Shown here piece by piece: positions 10,834 through 18,970 of a DNA stretch of 38,518 nucleotides (positions within the stretch are counted from its first letter, which is position 1; each line of letters starts with the position of its first letter). Made by a program: the position numbers and the translations under genes. Under the pieces are notes generated by a model. That model was given only the letters and a program-made list of their open reading frames with translations, was not told the DNA's origin and made no database searches. Origin of the DNA: Tubiluchus corallicola (taxonomy: Eukaryota; Priapulida; Priapulimorpha; Priapulimorphida; Tubiluchidae); assembly GCA_030141605.1 (NCBI GenBank), contig JAQGDQ010002397.1, positions 1-38,518 on the forward strand, given 5' to 3'.

Positions 10834-11601
10834 ATGGGAAGGACACTTACTGTAAATATATTTAGGTACAATCCGGCAGATCCTGCATCTGTTCCACGTA
10901 TGGACACCTTTTCTGTGGAAGAAACGGATAGCATGACGTTATTTTTGCTGTTGAACCAATTGAGGGAGGAGCAAGACTCATCTCTTATCTTCGATTTCTG
11001 TTGTCGTGCAGGCATTTGCGGCGCGTGCGCCATGGTGATTAATGGGAGACCGGAGCTTGCATGTCACACAAAGACAAAAGATCTACCGTCAAAGATCACT
11101 CTCCTGCCGCTTCCGACATTCAAGCTTATAGGCGATTTGGCGGTTGACACCGGCACATGGTTCAGGGAAATGTATCAAAAGACGGAGAGCTGGATACATA
11201 CAAACAAAGAGTTTGATGAAAACGCAGAAGAGGAGCGCATGGAGAACCACGTAGCTTCAGAGATATACGAGCTGGATCGCTGTATTGAGTGCGGCTGTTG
11301 CGTAGCGGCATGCGGTACTGCCCGTATGAGACCTGAGTTTATGGGCCCTGCAGGGCTTTTGCGCGTTGCAAGATTTTATGCAGACCCTAGAGACCAGAGG
11401 GATGAAGCTATGTTGTACGACATTATCGGAAGTGATGAAGGGAGTTTCGGCTGTATGGGGCTTCTGGCTTGCGAGGATGTTTGTCCAAAAGAGTTGCCGC
11501 TGCAAGATCAGCTCGGCTATTTAAGAAGGAAGATGGGCATCACCGCCGTCAAACACCTTGCTCCGAAGTTCTTAAAAGGGAAGAAGAGCAAATCTAAGTA
11601 A
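10834..11601 (+). CDS. frdB: Fumarate reductase iron-sulfur protein FrdB
   Basis: Electron-transfer subunit linking FrdC haems to FrdA flavin. The three clusters are visible. Cys57, 62, 65 and 77 (CRAGICGAC then LAC) bind the [2Fe-2S]. Cys150, 153, 156 and 160 (CIECGCCVAAC) plus Cys217 suit the [4Fe-4S] and [3Fe-4S] sets, together with Cys207 and 213 (CMGLLACEDVCP). The lysine-rich C-terminal tail (FLKGKKSKSK) is a little longer than in Wolinella. GAGGAGT precedes the ATG. The operon ends at a strong terminator. Length is 255 residues. Confidence 0.94.
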   Translation: MGRTLTVNIFRYNPADPASVPRMDTFSVEETDSMTLFLLLNQLREEQDSSLIFDFCCRAGICGACAMVINGRPELACHTKTKDLPSKITLLPLPTFKLIGDLAVDTGTWFREMYQKTESWIHTNKEFDENAEEERMENHVASEIYELDRCIECGCCVAACGTARMRPEFMGPAGLLRVARFYADPRDQRDEAMLYDIIGSDEGSFGCMGLLACEDVCPKELPLQDQLGYLRRKMGITAVKHLAPKFLKGKKSKSK

Positions 11602-11610
11602 ACTTTAAGA

Positions 11611-11640
11611 TAAGGGGGAAATTTTCCCCCTTATTTTTTT
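11611..11640. terminator. Bidirectional terminator between frdB and the converging dehydratase
   Basis: Near-perfect palindrome TAAGGGGGAAA / TTTCCCCCTTA (11611-11633) with a T-run on the + strand (11634-11640). It lies between two converging stop codons and can serve both. Confidence 0.85.
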
Positions 11641-11643
11641 GTG

Positions 11644-13781
11644 CTAAATTTTCTTGATGGCTCTTGCATCCACTTCCAATGGAACCACTCCGGTCTCGGA
11701 GCTCGTCACATACTCCAAGAGATTTGAGGCTGCTATCTCGTATCGCCTTTCTGACATTGCGATTTTGCGACTCTTGAGGATCTCTTCTCGCGACGAAAAA
11801 TACAGATCATCTACATTCACAACCTCTCCCCTTAGGAGGCTCTTTCTATCCACAAGATTTAAACTACCCGTATCCAACGACAGATGTAAAATATCTCCGT
11901 CGATCAGTTTACCAATATTTCCGCCTTTGTATGCTTCTGGAGTAACGTGCCCGATACATGGTCCCTTAGTCACTCCGGAATACCTTCCGTCCGTAATCAG
12001 TAGTGAAGAACTCTCCAGAGCAGAATGATGCCTCAACGCTTGAGATGGGGAAACATTTCAGGTATACCGTAAGCCGCTGGCCCCTGCCCCCCTATCACGA
12101 ACGCAAAACAGAGCCTGCCGCTTTGAACCATCTCTGAGAAGCTTCCACGTTCTACCCCGCCATTCATCCTGAAGACTGCTGAGATAAGTTTTTCATCAAC
12201 CCCCTCCATCTTTTCCAAGGTATCAAACAGACGAACAGATGAAAAGTCTTCAATACAGCTCCTCTCATTCTCAAAATAACGAACGATGTAAAACTTGTCG
12301 TTGACATGATCGTACTGCTCTGTAGTCATCCCAGATACCTTCACAACAGCGGAACTAAAGAGATTGCCATTCAAAACATCAACGCCGGAAATATCCCTCA
12401 CGGGCACTGTTCTGATAACGGCTCTATCCTTCAGGGTTTCGTCATCATGCACCGACCTTATCCTTTCTCCCCAGTTCTTCCCGATGACTGTAGGGGCTTG
12501 TAAGTCCATCTGTACGCCCAACTTCGCAAGGATTGCATATATGCTCTCCATTCCTCTGGTTTGCCCCTTTGCAAACTGCTGTGCTAGGGTATACGTATCT
12601 CTATCTTCCGTCAGACTGTGGGCAAATATCTCCGGCACCGGGGTTTTTGCCTTTATCTCTGCATAATCTTTTATAGATACGTCAAATCCTGCATACCTCA
12701 TCATAGCAGGCAGATGTAGAAGCATATTTGTAGAGCTACCGGTGGTGTTATGAACCCTCACAACATTTGCAAAATTCTCCTTCAGTATATTTGTAATCCT
12801 GTATTCTTCCCTATTCACGAGGCGAAACAGACTATCAACGCACGAGTTTACAACATCTTCACAAGGAGCATCCATCAGTAGTTCCCCTTCAGGCGGGGTA
12901 AGACCGAATGCCGACACCATGGTCCTGGAGGAGTTTCCGGTTCCATTAAAAGCACACACTCCACCCTTTGCATCACAAGTATTTGCAGCCAGTGCATTCA
13001 ATATCTCCCTCTTTTCATCAAGGCTGATGAAGTTGTGAGCTTCCGCCCTTTTCAATATACTTGCAAAGGCGTCATCGCTCGAACATTGCAAAATATGTCG
13101 CAAATTATTATTTATGTCATCTGCAATCTCAGGGACACCTCCAGCTTTAGCCTTTTCTCCCACTTTTAGCAGCTTATCAGCAACATCTTTTGGCACAACC
13201 CCGCCCTTCAATACATGGGATGGGACAAATACTGCCCAAACCGGGGCTTGCCCCCTCACACCTCTTGCGACATCAGCTGCCCCAAGGCCCGATATTATTC
13301 CGGATGGAGACTTGTCACAACCACTCAAGACGTACGCTCCGTGGTAACTGTGCCCTTCAAACGTGATATTAACCGCTGACGCGGTGTGATTTCTGGACGA
13401 AAGGGAATAGCTCTGACCGATATTACTCTGGGCAGTGCCGTCACAAATTATCGGTATGGAGAAGGAGAACGGTACTCCGCCATTTTCCCATATTCTTAAC
13501 GCAGCCCTGTATATATGCTCTTCATCCAAGAGATGGGCGGGATGATCGATGGAACCCCCGATTATGCATATCCTCGGCCGATTAGCTACCAATCTCTCTA
13601 TGATGCTGGCTTGGGACAGATTCTCTATGCGGCAAGACAGCGCTTCTGCCGATTTATTGAGGAGCATCAGTACACATATCGGCTCATTTGCCAAACCTTG
13701 GATACACTTCTCATACGGGTTGTAATCCTCCTTCACGAACAGATTAGAAAATTCCGAATTAATATCGCCTATAACCTTCAT
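11644..13781 (-). CDS. IlvD/Edd-family dehydratase, YjhG/YagF-like (frameshifted)
   Basis: This is an iron-sulfur dehydratase of the dihydroxy-acid / sugar-acid dehydratase superfamily. Visible motifs are IICDGTAQ (Cys113), SGCDKSPSG (Cys155), [13 protein letters not shown] (Cys276), [15 protein letters not shown], and near the C-terminus [14 protein letters not shown] with the catalytic Ser region, then GHVTPEA. The Cys in CDG and the Cys-x-Phe-x-Gly-Thr motif resemble the E. coli YjhG/YagF branch (xylonate-type dehydratases) rather than IlvD, whose first cluster Cys lies in a Pro-Cys motif; here that position reads HPAH. One base appears missing near 12034-12044, splitting the ITDGRYSG part from the rest. 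Restored length is about 712 residues, long for the family because of an N-terminal extension of about 65 residues. Substrate is unknown. Confidence 0.78.
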
Positions 13782-13880
13782 GCAACTCCTCCAAACATTT
13801 TATTCAACAATGCCGTAGACTAACATAGTCAAATAACCAGAGCAAGAAGAGACCGCATTTGCTACAATGACCAGAAACGG

Positions 13881-13909
13881 TTGCAATATATCAAGAATTG
13901 CTGTATAAT
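13881..13909 (+). promoter_or_regulatory. Sigma-70-type promoter upstream of the tail-collar gene
   Basis: TTGCAA (13881-13886), 17-nt spacer, perfect TATAAT (13904-13909). The leader of about 180 nt contains a hairpin at 13933-13948 (TGCGGT, loop TGCC, ACCGCA) followed by a pyrimidine-rich stretch. That hairpin could attenuate or stabilise the message. Nothing else is seen in the 316-bp gap. Confidence 0.75.
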
Positions 13910-14097
13910 ATGCCCATATTTTCCAAAGAGTGTGCGGTTGCCACCGCATCTTTATCTTCTTTATATAAATTGTTTAAAGACAGTAGCTTCCAGACTATCC
14001 AGCTGAGCTTGTGTCTATCCGTATCGAACAGATGTCAAACAACTTCGTGCAGTCATCTCTTGCGTGTATATCAATAAAATATAAGGAGCTTAAAGTT

Positions 14098-15078
14098 ATG
14101 AACAGACCTATCATCCAACATGTATGGGCATCAAGCAAAAGTGCCGACAAAGAAGTGCCAACATTTCCCCAAACAGAGGGGTGGGGTAGCACATTCTCCC
14201 AAGTAGGGGGAGATAAGCCGAAGAGGACGACCTTTAACTACCTATTCAACATACTGACGGATGTTGCAAAACATATCTCTGTAAATGGCATCCCGACCTG
14301 GAGCAATCTGGAAGATTACGTCATAGGATCTTATGCAAAGAGTGAGGTCAACTTTGGCGTCTACAGAAATATCACCGGGGAAAATTCCGAAAAAGATCCC
14401 GCAAATGATGCCTTGAATTGGGTTATGGAGGATTTTGAACAACCGGGCATGGTGAAGACATTTGCAGGCTTATCGAGCCCAAGAGGATATCTGTACTGCG
14501 ATGGTTCGGAAATCGACCGGATAACATACGCCAGACTGTACGCAGCAATAGGGGATACTTGGGGGGCAGGAGATAATGAAACGACATTCAACCTGCCGGA
14601 CTTGCGGAGTGAAAAAGGGGTGCTCGGAGGGGATGGATCCATATCATTGGGTCAGAGATACGGTGGAGATAACAGATCACATACCCATGGCAACAGCAGC
14701 CACAGCCACAACATGGGGTCGCATAGTCACAGCGTCTCTTCCCATAAACACAGCCTTGGCAGCCATACGCACACTATGTTTGCTGCTGAGCCGGAGTTTC
14801 ATTATAGTCGCGGCGCTTGGCGGCCATACGATATCAAAAGTGGAAGCAATGTCTCTAGCTATTATGATGGTCATGGTACCAAATATTACCTAGTCGTTGG
14901 CAAACAAGGTCCTGTATATGGCAAAACGGGATCAGCCAGCGGCTACACGGGTTCAACCTCGCCTAGCACAAGCTCTAAAAGCCTAGGCACATATTCCAGC
15001 TCCATCAGCATAAGTAGCAGCGGCGGTGCTGAGAACCTCCCCGCCTATACCGCCGTGAAATATTTCATCAAGTTCTAA
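14098..15078 (+). CDS. Phage tail-collar-domain protein with His-rich repeat
   Basis: The ATG at 14098 is chosen because AAGGAG lies at 14083-14088. Residues of about 120-180 form a tail-collar domain (GYLYCDGSEIDRITYARLYAAIGDTWG, split here by its Cys-Asp-Gly core; then TFNLPDLRS). Next comes a repeat of His-x-His pairs separated by Ser/Gly/Asn (about residues 200-230), typical of metal-binding shafts of trimeric tail fibres. The Ser/Gly/Thr-rich end finishes with NLPAYTAVKYFIKF, the usual collar-protein C-terminus. The N-terminal 110 or so residues resemble phage tail-fibre attachment regions. No other phage gene is near, so it is an orphan, perhaps a prophage remnant or a domesticated adhesin. 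Length is 326 residues. Confidence 0.8.
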   Translation: MNRPIIQHVWASSKSADKEVPTFPQTEGWGSTFSQVGGDKPKRTTFNYLFNILTDVAKHISVNGIPTWSNLEDYVIGSYAKSEVNFGVYRNITGENSEKDPANDALNWVMEDFEQPGMVKTFAGLSSPRGYLYCDGSEIDRITYARLYAAIGDTWGAGDNETTFNLPDLRSEKGVLGGDGSISLGQRYGGDNRSHTHGNSSHSHNMGSHSHSVSSHKHSLGSHTHTMFAAEPEFHYSRGAWRPYDIKSGSNVSSYYDGHGTKYYLVVGKQGPVYGKTGSASGYTGSTSPSTSSKSLGTYSSSISISSSGGAENLPAYTAVKYFIKF

Positions 15079-15186
15079 CGAAGCTGATCGCTCAAGACCT
15101 TAACCATATGAGGACAGATCTTCTCTTCATACGAAGGACGTACGACAATCCCATATTTAGAAACGAAAGAAGGGGCAAAAAACGGA

Positions 15187-15271
15187 TGCCCGAAGCCGGA
15201 CTCGAACCGGCACGCCACATAGTAGCAAGGGATTTTAAGTCCCTAGTGTCTACCAATTCCACCACCCGGGC
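15187..15271 (-). tRNA. tRNA-Leu (UAA)
   Basis: An 85-nt class II tRNA. The acceptor GCCCGGG pairs with TTCGGGC using two G-U pairs, and the discriminator is A. The anticodon loop CTTAAAA gives UAA. A long variable arm and the TTCGAGTC T-loop are present. CCA is not encoded. Confidence 0.93.
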
Positions 15272-15384
15272 ATATTGAAACCTCGGAGAAACTAGCACAA
15301 AATTACGGAAAATGTCAAGTACATCTACATCTCCTAATGGCAAAAATGTATGAGCACACTCAAACACCGCCCATAGGCTCGCGT

Positions 15385-15454
15385 TTCTCAAAGGGTATGT
15401 AATGTTAGAGCTAATAGAGGGGAGCGGATGCTTCCCTCTATCTACTTTTGAGAA
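15385..15454. other. Nested hairpin element between tRNA-Leu and the tolC-like operon
   Basis: Inner stem of 12 bp: ATAGAGGGGAGC (15414-15425), loop GGAT, GCTTCCCTCTAT (15430-15441), with one G-U pair. It is enclosed by an outer stem, TTCTCAAAG (15385-15393) with CTTTTGAGAA (15445-15454), containing one bulged T. No strong T-tract follows, so it is not an obvious terminator. The rest of this gap (15272-15384 and 15455-15564) holds nothing else I can name. Confidence 0.55.
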
Positions 15455-15564
15455 GTATCAAGATCCAGCATCACAAAAAATGAACAAAAAATAGAAAAAA
15501 ATGTCTTACTGTATTACAATGGTGTTCGGATGTTGTGATGGGTTGAGCCGTTTTACACGGTAGT

Positions 15565-15590
15565 CCACTGCATCTGTAAATGCAAAGTGG
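15565..15590 (+). promoter_or_regulatory. Hairpin just upstream of the tolC-like start
   Basis: CCACTGCAT, loop CTGTAA, ATGC-AA-AGTGG forms a 9-bp stem with a two-base bulge, ending 13 nt before the ATG at 15604. A smaller stem (CCGT-TTTAC-ACGG) sits just before it. The hairpin could shield the ribosome binding region, which has no strong Shine-Dalgarno sequence. Confidence 0.4.
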
Positions 15591-15603
15591 TAATGTAAAA
15601 TTT

Positions 15604-16845
15604 ATGAAAAAATTGATAGCAGCGCTGGTCTTGACAAGTCTGCTTAGCAAGGCAAGTTTTGCGGTAAGCATATCGGAAGCGATAAGGGATGCAAAAGAGA
15701 ATTATCCGAACTACATCAAAGAGACGAACCGCGTAGAAGCGGCAAACTACCGGTATAAAGGTGCCTACTCAACCCTTTATCCGAGCGTGGATGTGGCACT
15801 AAATAGCAGCAAGACCTTTGCTGAGAGCCCAAACTCCACAACCACCTCATCATCCATAACGCTGTCAGCATCCTTAAAGATATTTGACGGCACCTACACC
15901 TACTACAATATAAAACAGAAAAAGGAAGAGCTGCACATAAGTGAAATAGAGTTTTTGTCAGCCCTTTTAGACCTTGAGAAGAATGTTGCAACCTCCTATT
16001 ACGCAGCTTTGAGGGATCGCTTCATCTACGAGAGCTATCTTACGATGAGGGATAATGCAAACTCAACGTATGATTACACAAAGGCAAAGTATGAAGCCGG
16101 CGGAATAAACAAGACTGACCTTCTTCAAGCGCAAGTCAACTTCACAGAGACTGTAGCGAGCCTTGCTGATGCTAAGGCAAACTATATAAACAGCCTCTCC
16201 ACATTGTCAAAATACACGGGCGTAGAGTATCTGATAGAAGAATCTTTTGAAGATGACTTTATGGATATTGAGTTTGACAATCTCTCAACGTATGTGGAGA
16301 TGGCTAAAAACGGAAACACAAGCATATTGAAGGCAAAATCGAATAAAGATGTCGCAAACTTGGGGATAAAAACGGCATACAGCACATATTATCCCAAAGT
16401 AACCCTGGATGCATCTACCGGCAGATATTATTCTGATGAAAACGACTACAACAATTCAAGAATAGGGGTCAATTTTACGTGGAATGCCTTTTCAGGCTTT
16501 AATAATTCAAACAATGTAAAGTCCGCAAAGGAGAACTACTACTATTACACCCATGAAAACCTTGCCGCAACGAATGAAGTTTATACACAACTAAAGATCA
16601 CCCATAGCAATCTGGTCTCCCTGAAATCAAAGTTAGAATCGCTAAACTCACTGTTGCTATTCACCGAAAACAGCTACAATCTCACCATGACTCTATACCA
16701 GGAGGGCGGTGCAACATTCACCGAAGTGACAAGCAGCAGAGACAAAATGGAGGAAGCGATAATATCCTACAACAATACGAAATACCAAATTATGAAAAAC
16801 TATCTTGAGTTGTTAAACCTCACCGGAGAAAAACTAAATTTATGA
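15604..16845 (+). CDS. TolC-family outer-membrane efflux channel
   Basis: The start at 15604 gives a clean signal peptide (MKKLIAALVLTSLLSKASFA); an upstream in-frame ATG at 15580 would add eight unlikely residues. The mature protein of about 390 residues has the two-repeat TolC layout: long alternating helices, beta segments such as YPSVDVALNSSKTF and its second-half counterpart YPKVTLDASTGRYY, and the conserved YxAGxxxxxDLLQAQ-like stretch KYEAGGINKTDLLQAQ with its counterpart LYQEGGATFTEV. It forms the outer-membrane exit duct for the adjacent membrane fusion protein and ATPase. Its stop overlaps the next start (ATGA). Confidence 0.85.
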   Translation: MKKLIAALVLTSLLSKASFAVSISEAIRDAKENYPNYIKETNRVEAANYRYKGAYSTLYPSVDVALNSSKTFAESPNSTTTSSSITLSASLKIFDGTYTYYNIKQKKEELHISEIEFLSALLDLEKNVATSYYAALRDRFIYESYLTMRDNANSTYDYTKAKYEAGGINKTDLLQAQVNFTETVASLADAKANYINSLSTLSKYTGVEYLIEESFEDDFMDIEFDNLSTYVEMAKNGNTSILKAKSNKDVANLGIKTAYSTYYPKVTLDASTGRYYSDENDYNNSRIGVNFTWNAFSGFNNSNNVKSAKENYYYYTHENLAATNEVYTQLKITHSNLVSLKSKLESLNSLLLFTENSYNLTMTLYQEGGATFTEVTSSRDKMEEAIISYNNTKYQIMKNYLELLNLTGEKLNL

Positions 16846-18065
16846 AAAAAAAGATAATTATATCGGTAACTTCGATAATTGTAATAATATTTGCCTATCA
16901 GTATTTCAAACCGAGCAATGATAACCAGACAGTCATCATCGATACGACAAAACCCATCAGCACCACAATAACCTCATACTTGAGGGCAACCGGGGTAATA
17001 CAGCCCCAGACCGGCGCCCAAATAGTTATAGCCTCCCAGATCTCGGGGCAGATAGAGCGACTGTATCCGAAGATAAATGAGCAGGTAAGCAAAGGGGATA
17101 TCCTGGTGAAGATCGACTCCAGATATCTGGAGCAAAGCATTGCAAAAATAGAAGAGGACATAAAGAAGACCCAGTATGAAATAGAGAGGGAAAAGCTGCT
17201 ATTTCCCGTGGAGCTCAAGGCGATGGAGCTGGAAGCAGAAAGCTTAAGTGCGGGCGCAGATTATCTGAAGGAAAAATATCATAGGGAAGAGGTCTTATTC
17301 GATAAAAATTTCTCCAATGAAGATGCTTTAGAGAAAAGCCGGTATGAATATATTTCAGCGAAGAACAATTATGAAAAAGCGTTGCTAGATATTGACAAAA
17401 GAAAGACGCAAAACAGATCCACCATAGACACCCTGACAACTATCCTCAACAGAGCAAAAGCGGAGAAGGAGGGGTATATTGTGGAGTTATCCTACACAAC
17501 TCTCTACGCCCCCATGGACGGCAATGTAATAGAGATAAGCAACGATGAAGGGGAGACGGTAATAGGCGACGGCAAAAATGAAATTATGACTATATTTGAC
17601 CCAAAGCGTCTTGATTTGCAGGTATACATAGATGAGACAGACATAGGCAAGGTCTCACGAGATATGGATGTGGAATATACGGTCAGCACCTACGACAAGC
17701 ATATCTTCAAAGGAAAGATCGGTTCCATAAACATAAAGCCGTTGTCAAAAGATGGTGTCATATATTACACGGGTATCGTCACCGTTAATGAAGAATTCAC
17801 TGATATGCTACGTCCTGAGATGACAGCTCACGTCAAGATAATCACCGACGAAAAAGATGTCGATATCGCCATACCAAACAGTGCGTTAAAGATATCTGAA
17901 GGTGCAGAAGTTGTGTACAAAGTCCTGGATCAGAACAAAAATTTGGTAGAAAAGATAGAGATAGAGACGGGAATCCGCGGGGAGAGGTATGTCGAGATTT
18001 TAAATGGGATAGATAAGGATGATCTGATCGCCACAAAAATTCTTCTGCCGTTAGAGCAAAAATAA
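16842..18065 (+). CDS. Periplasmic membrane-fusion protein (HlyD/MacA type)
   Basis: An N-terminal membrane anchor (about residues 4-20) is followed by a biotinyl-lipoyl-like half motif (GVIQPQTGAQIVIASQISGQ). A long coiled-coil hairpin covers about residues 75-200, with many Glu/Lys heptads. The second half of the lipoyl domain (LYAPMDGNVIEISNDEGETV) and beta-barrel domains follow, finishing with a MacA-like membrane-proximal domain (VEIETGIRGERYVEI). It bridges an inner-membrane transporter to the TolC-like channel. It shares 4 nt with the upstream gene and 1 nt with the downstream ATPase gene (TAATG), so the three are translationally coupled. Length is 407 residues. Confidence 0.86.
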   Translation: MKKKIIISVTSIIVIIFAYQYFKPSNDNQTVIIDTTKPISTTITSYLRATGVIQPQTGAQIVIASQISGQIERLYPKINEQVSKGDILVKIDSRYLEQSIAKIEEDIKKTQYEIEREKLLFPVELKAMELEAESLSAGADYLKEKYHREEVLFDKNFSNEDALEKSRYEYISAKNNYEKALLDIDKRKTQNRSTIDTLTTILNRAKAEKEGYIVELSYTTLYAPMDGNVIEISNDEGETVIGDGKNEIMTIFDPKRLDLQVYIDETDIGKVSRDMDVEYTVSTYDKHIFKGKIGSINIKPLSKDGVIYYTGIVTVNEEFTDMLRPEMTAHVKIITDEKDVDIAIPNSALKISEGAEVVYKVLDQNKNLVEKIEIETGIRGERYVEILNGIDKDDLIATKILLPLEQK

Positions 18066-18736
18066 TGAAAACTATAATAAAGCTCTACGATATTTGTAAG
18101 ACTTACTACACGGATGAAAGCAGCATTGATGTGTTAAAAAATGTTACCATGGAGGTGCATAAAGGCGACTTTATTGCGCTAATGGGAGTTTCAGGGAGCG
18201 GCAAAACCACTTTGATGAACATTTTGGGCTTTTTAGACACTCCAACTTCCGGAAAATTTTATTTCAACGACATAGACGTATCAAATATGCAAGACAGAGA
18301 ACTGTCCAGTTTGCGAAATTCAAATATTGGCTTCATTTTTCAGAGTTTTTATCTCATCTCTTATGCGACAGTTTTGGAGAATGTGTTATTGCCAATAGTA
18401 TATTCCGGTAAAGATGTGGCAAATTATCGATCAAAAGCGATGGGGTTGTTAGAAAAATTTGAATTATTAGAAAAAAAGAATAATAAACCGAACCAACTAT
18501 CCGGCGGTCAGCAGCAGAGGATAGCAATAGCAAGGGCATTGATCAACGATCCGGAAGTAATTTTAGCCGATGAGCCAACAGGGCAGCTGGATACGGATAC
18601 GTCAAAAACGATAATGAATTACATTACATCCCTCAATAAAGAGGGGAAAACGATAATAATAGTGACACACGACGACGACACTGCCAATTTTGCAAAAAAT
18701 ATTGTGCGGATTGTGGATGGTAAGATACTCAGATAG
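18065..18736 (+). CDS. ABC transporter ATPase, MacB/LolD type, without permease
   Basis: All nucleotide-binding motifs are present: Walker A GVSGSGKTT (41-49), Q-loop IFQSF (91-95), signature LSGGQQQR (145-152), Walker B VILADE (165-170) and H-loop THDDD (His202). Closest in style to MacB/LolD/FtsE ATPases (IGFIFQSFYL, ADEPTGQLD). At 223 residues it ends normally after the ATPase domain. No fused or following FtsX/MacB permease is present; the next feature is a tRNA. It probably energises export with the upstream fusion protein and TolC-like channel, using a permease encoded elsewhere. Confidence 0.88.
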   Translation: MKTIIKLYDICKTYYTDESSIDVLKNVTMEVHKGDFIALMGVSGSGKTTLMNILGFLDTPTSGKFYFNDIDVSNMQDRELSSLRNSNIGFIFQSFYLISYATVLENVLLPIVYSGKDVANYRSKAMGLLEKFELLEKKNNKPNQLSGGQQQRIAIARALINDPEVILADEPTGQLDTDTSKTIMNYITSLNKEGKTIIIVTHDDDTANFAKNIVRIVDGKILR

Positions 18737-18763
18737 CTAAGTAGTAATTATTTTAAATTTAAG

Positions 18764-18791
18764 TTTACAACGAAAAAATAAGTTTTATAAT
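18764..18791 (+). promoter_or_regulatory. Promoter of tRNA-Ala
   Basis: TTTACA (18764-18769), 16-nt spacer, TATAAT (18786-18791), 20 nt before the tRNA 5' end. Confidence 0.7.
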
Positions 18792-18811
18792 AATGTCGTG
18801 TGGGTATGCAC

Positions 18812-18884
18812 GGGGCCATAGCTCAGCTGGGAGAGCGCAACACTGGCAGTGTTGAGGTCAGGGGTTCGATCCCCCTTGGCTCCA
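18812..18884 (+). tRNA. tRNA-Ala (GGC)
   Basis: Acceptor GGGGCCA pairs with TGGCTCC, discriminator A. The anticodon loop CTGGCAG gives GGC. D-loop AGCTGGGAGAG and T-loop GGTTCGATCC are standard. CCA is not encoded. Confidence 0.95.
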
Positions 18885-18970
18885 TTAGTGTAAACTTTGA
18901 CTTTATATTTAGGAGATTCTGTCCACCAGGTTTTTTTGGAAAAATCATTTACCGGGAGGTACATATTGAG

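Noticed and set aside
14690-14780. Repeated CACAGCCAC-like units resembling a minisatellite
   Set aside because: They encode the His-x-His shaft of the tail-collar protein and are explained by that gene.
18800-18970. N-terminal extension of the lipoprotein frame through tRNA-Ala
   Set aside because: The frame crosses the tRNA; the ATG at 18971 has a GGGAGGT site and a proper signal sequence.
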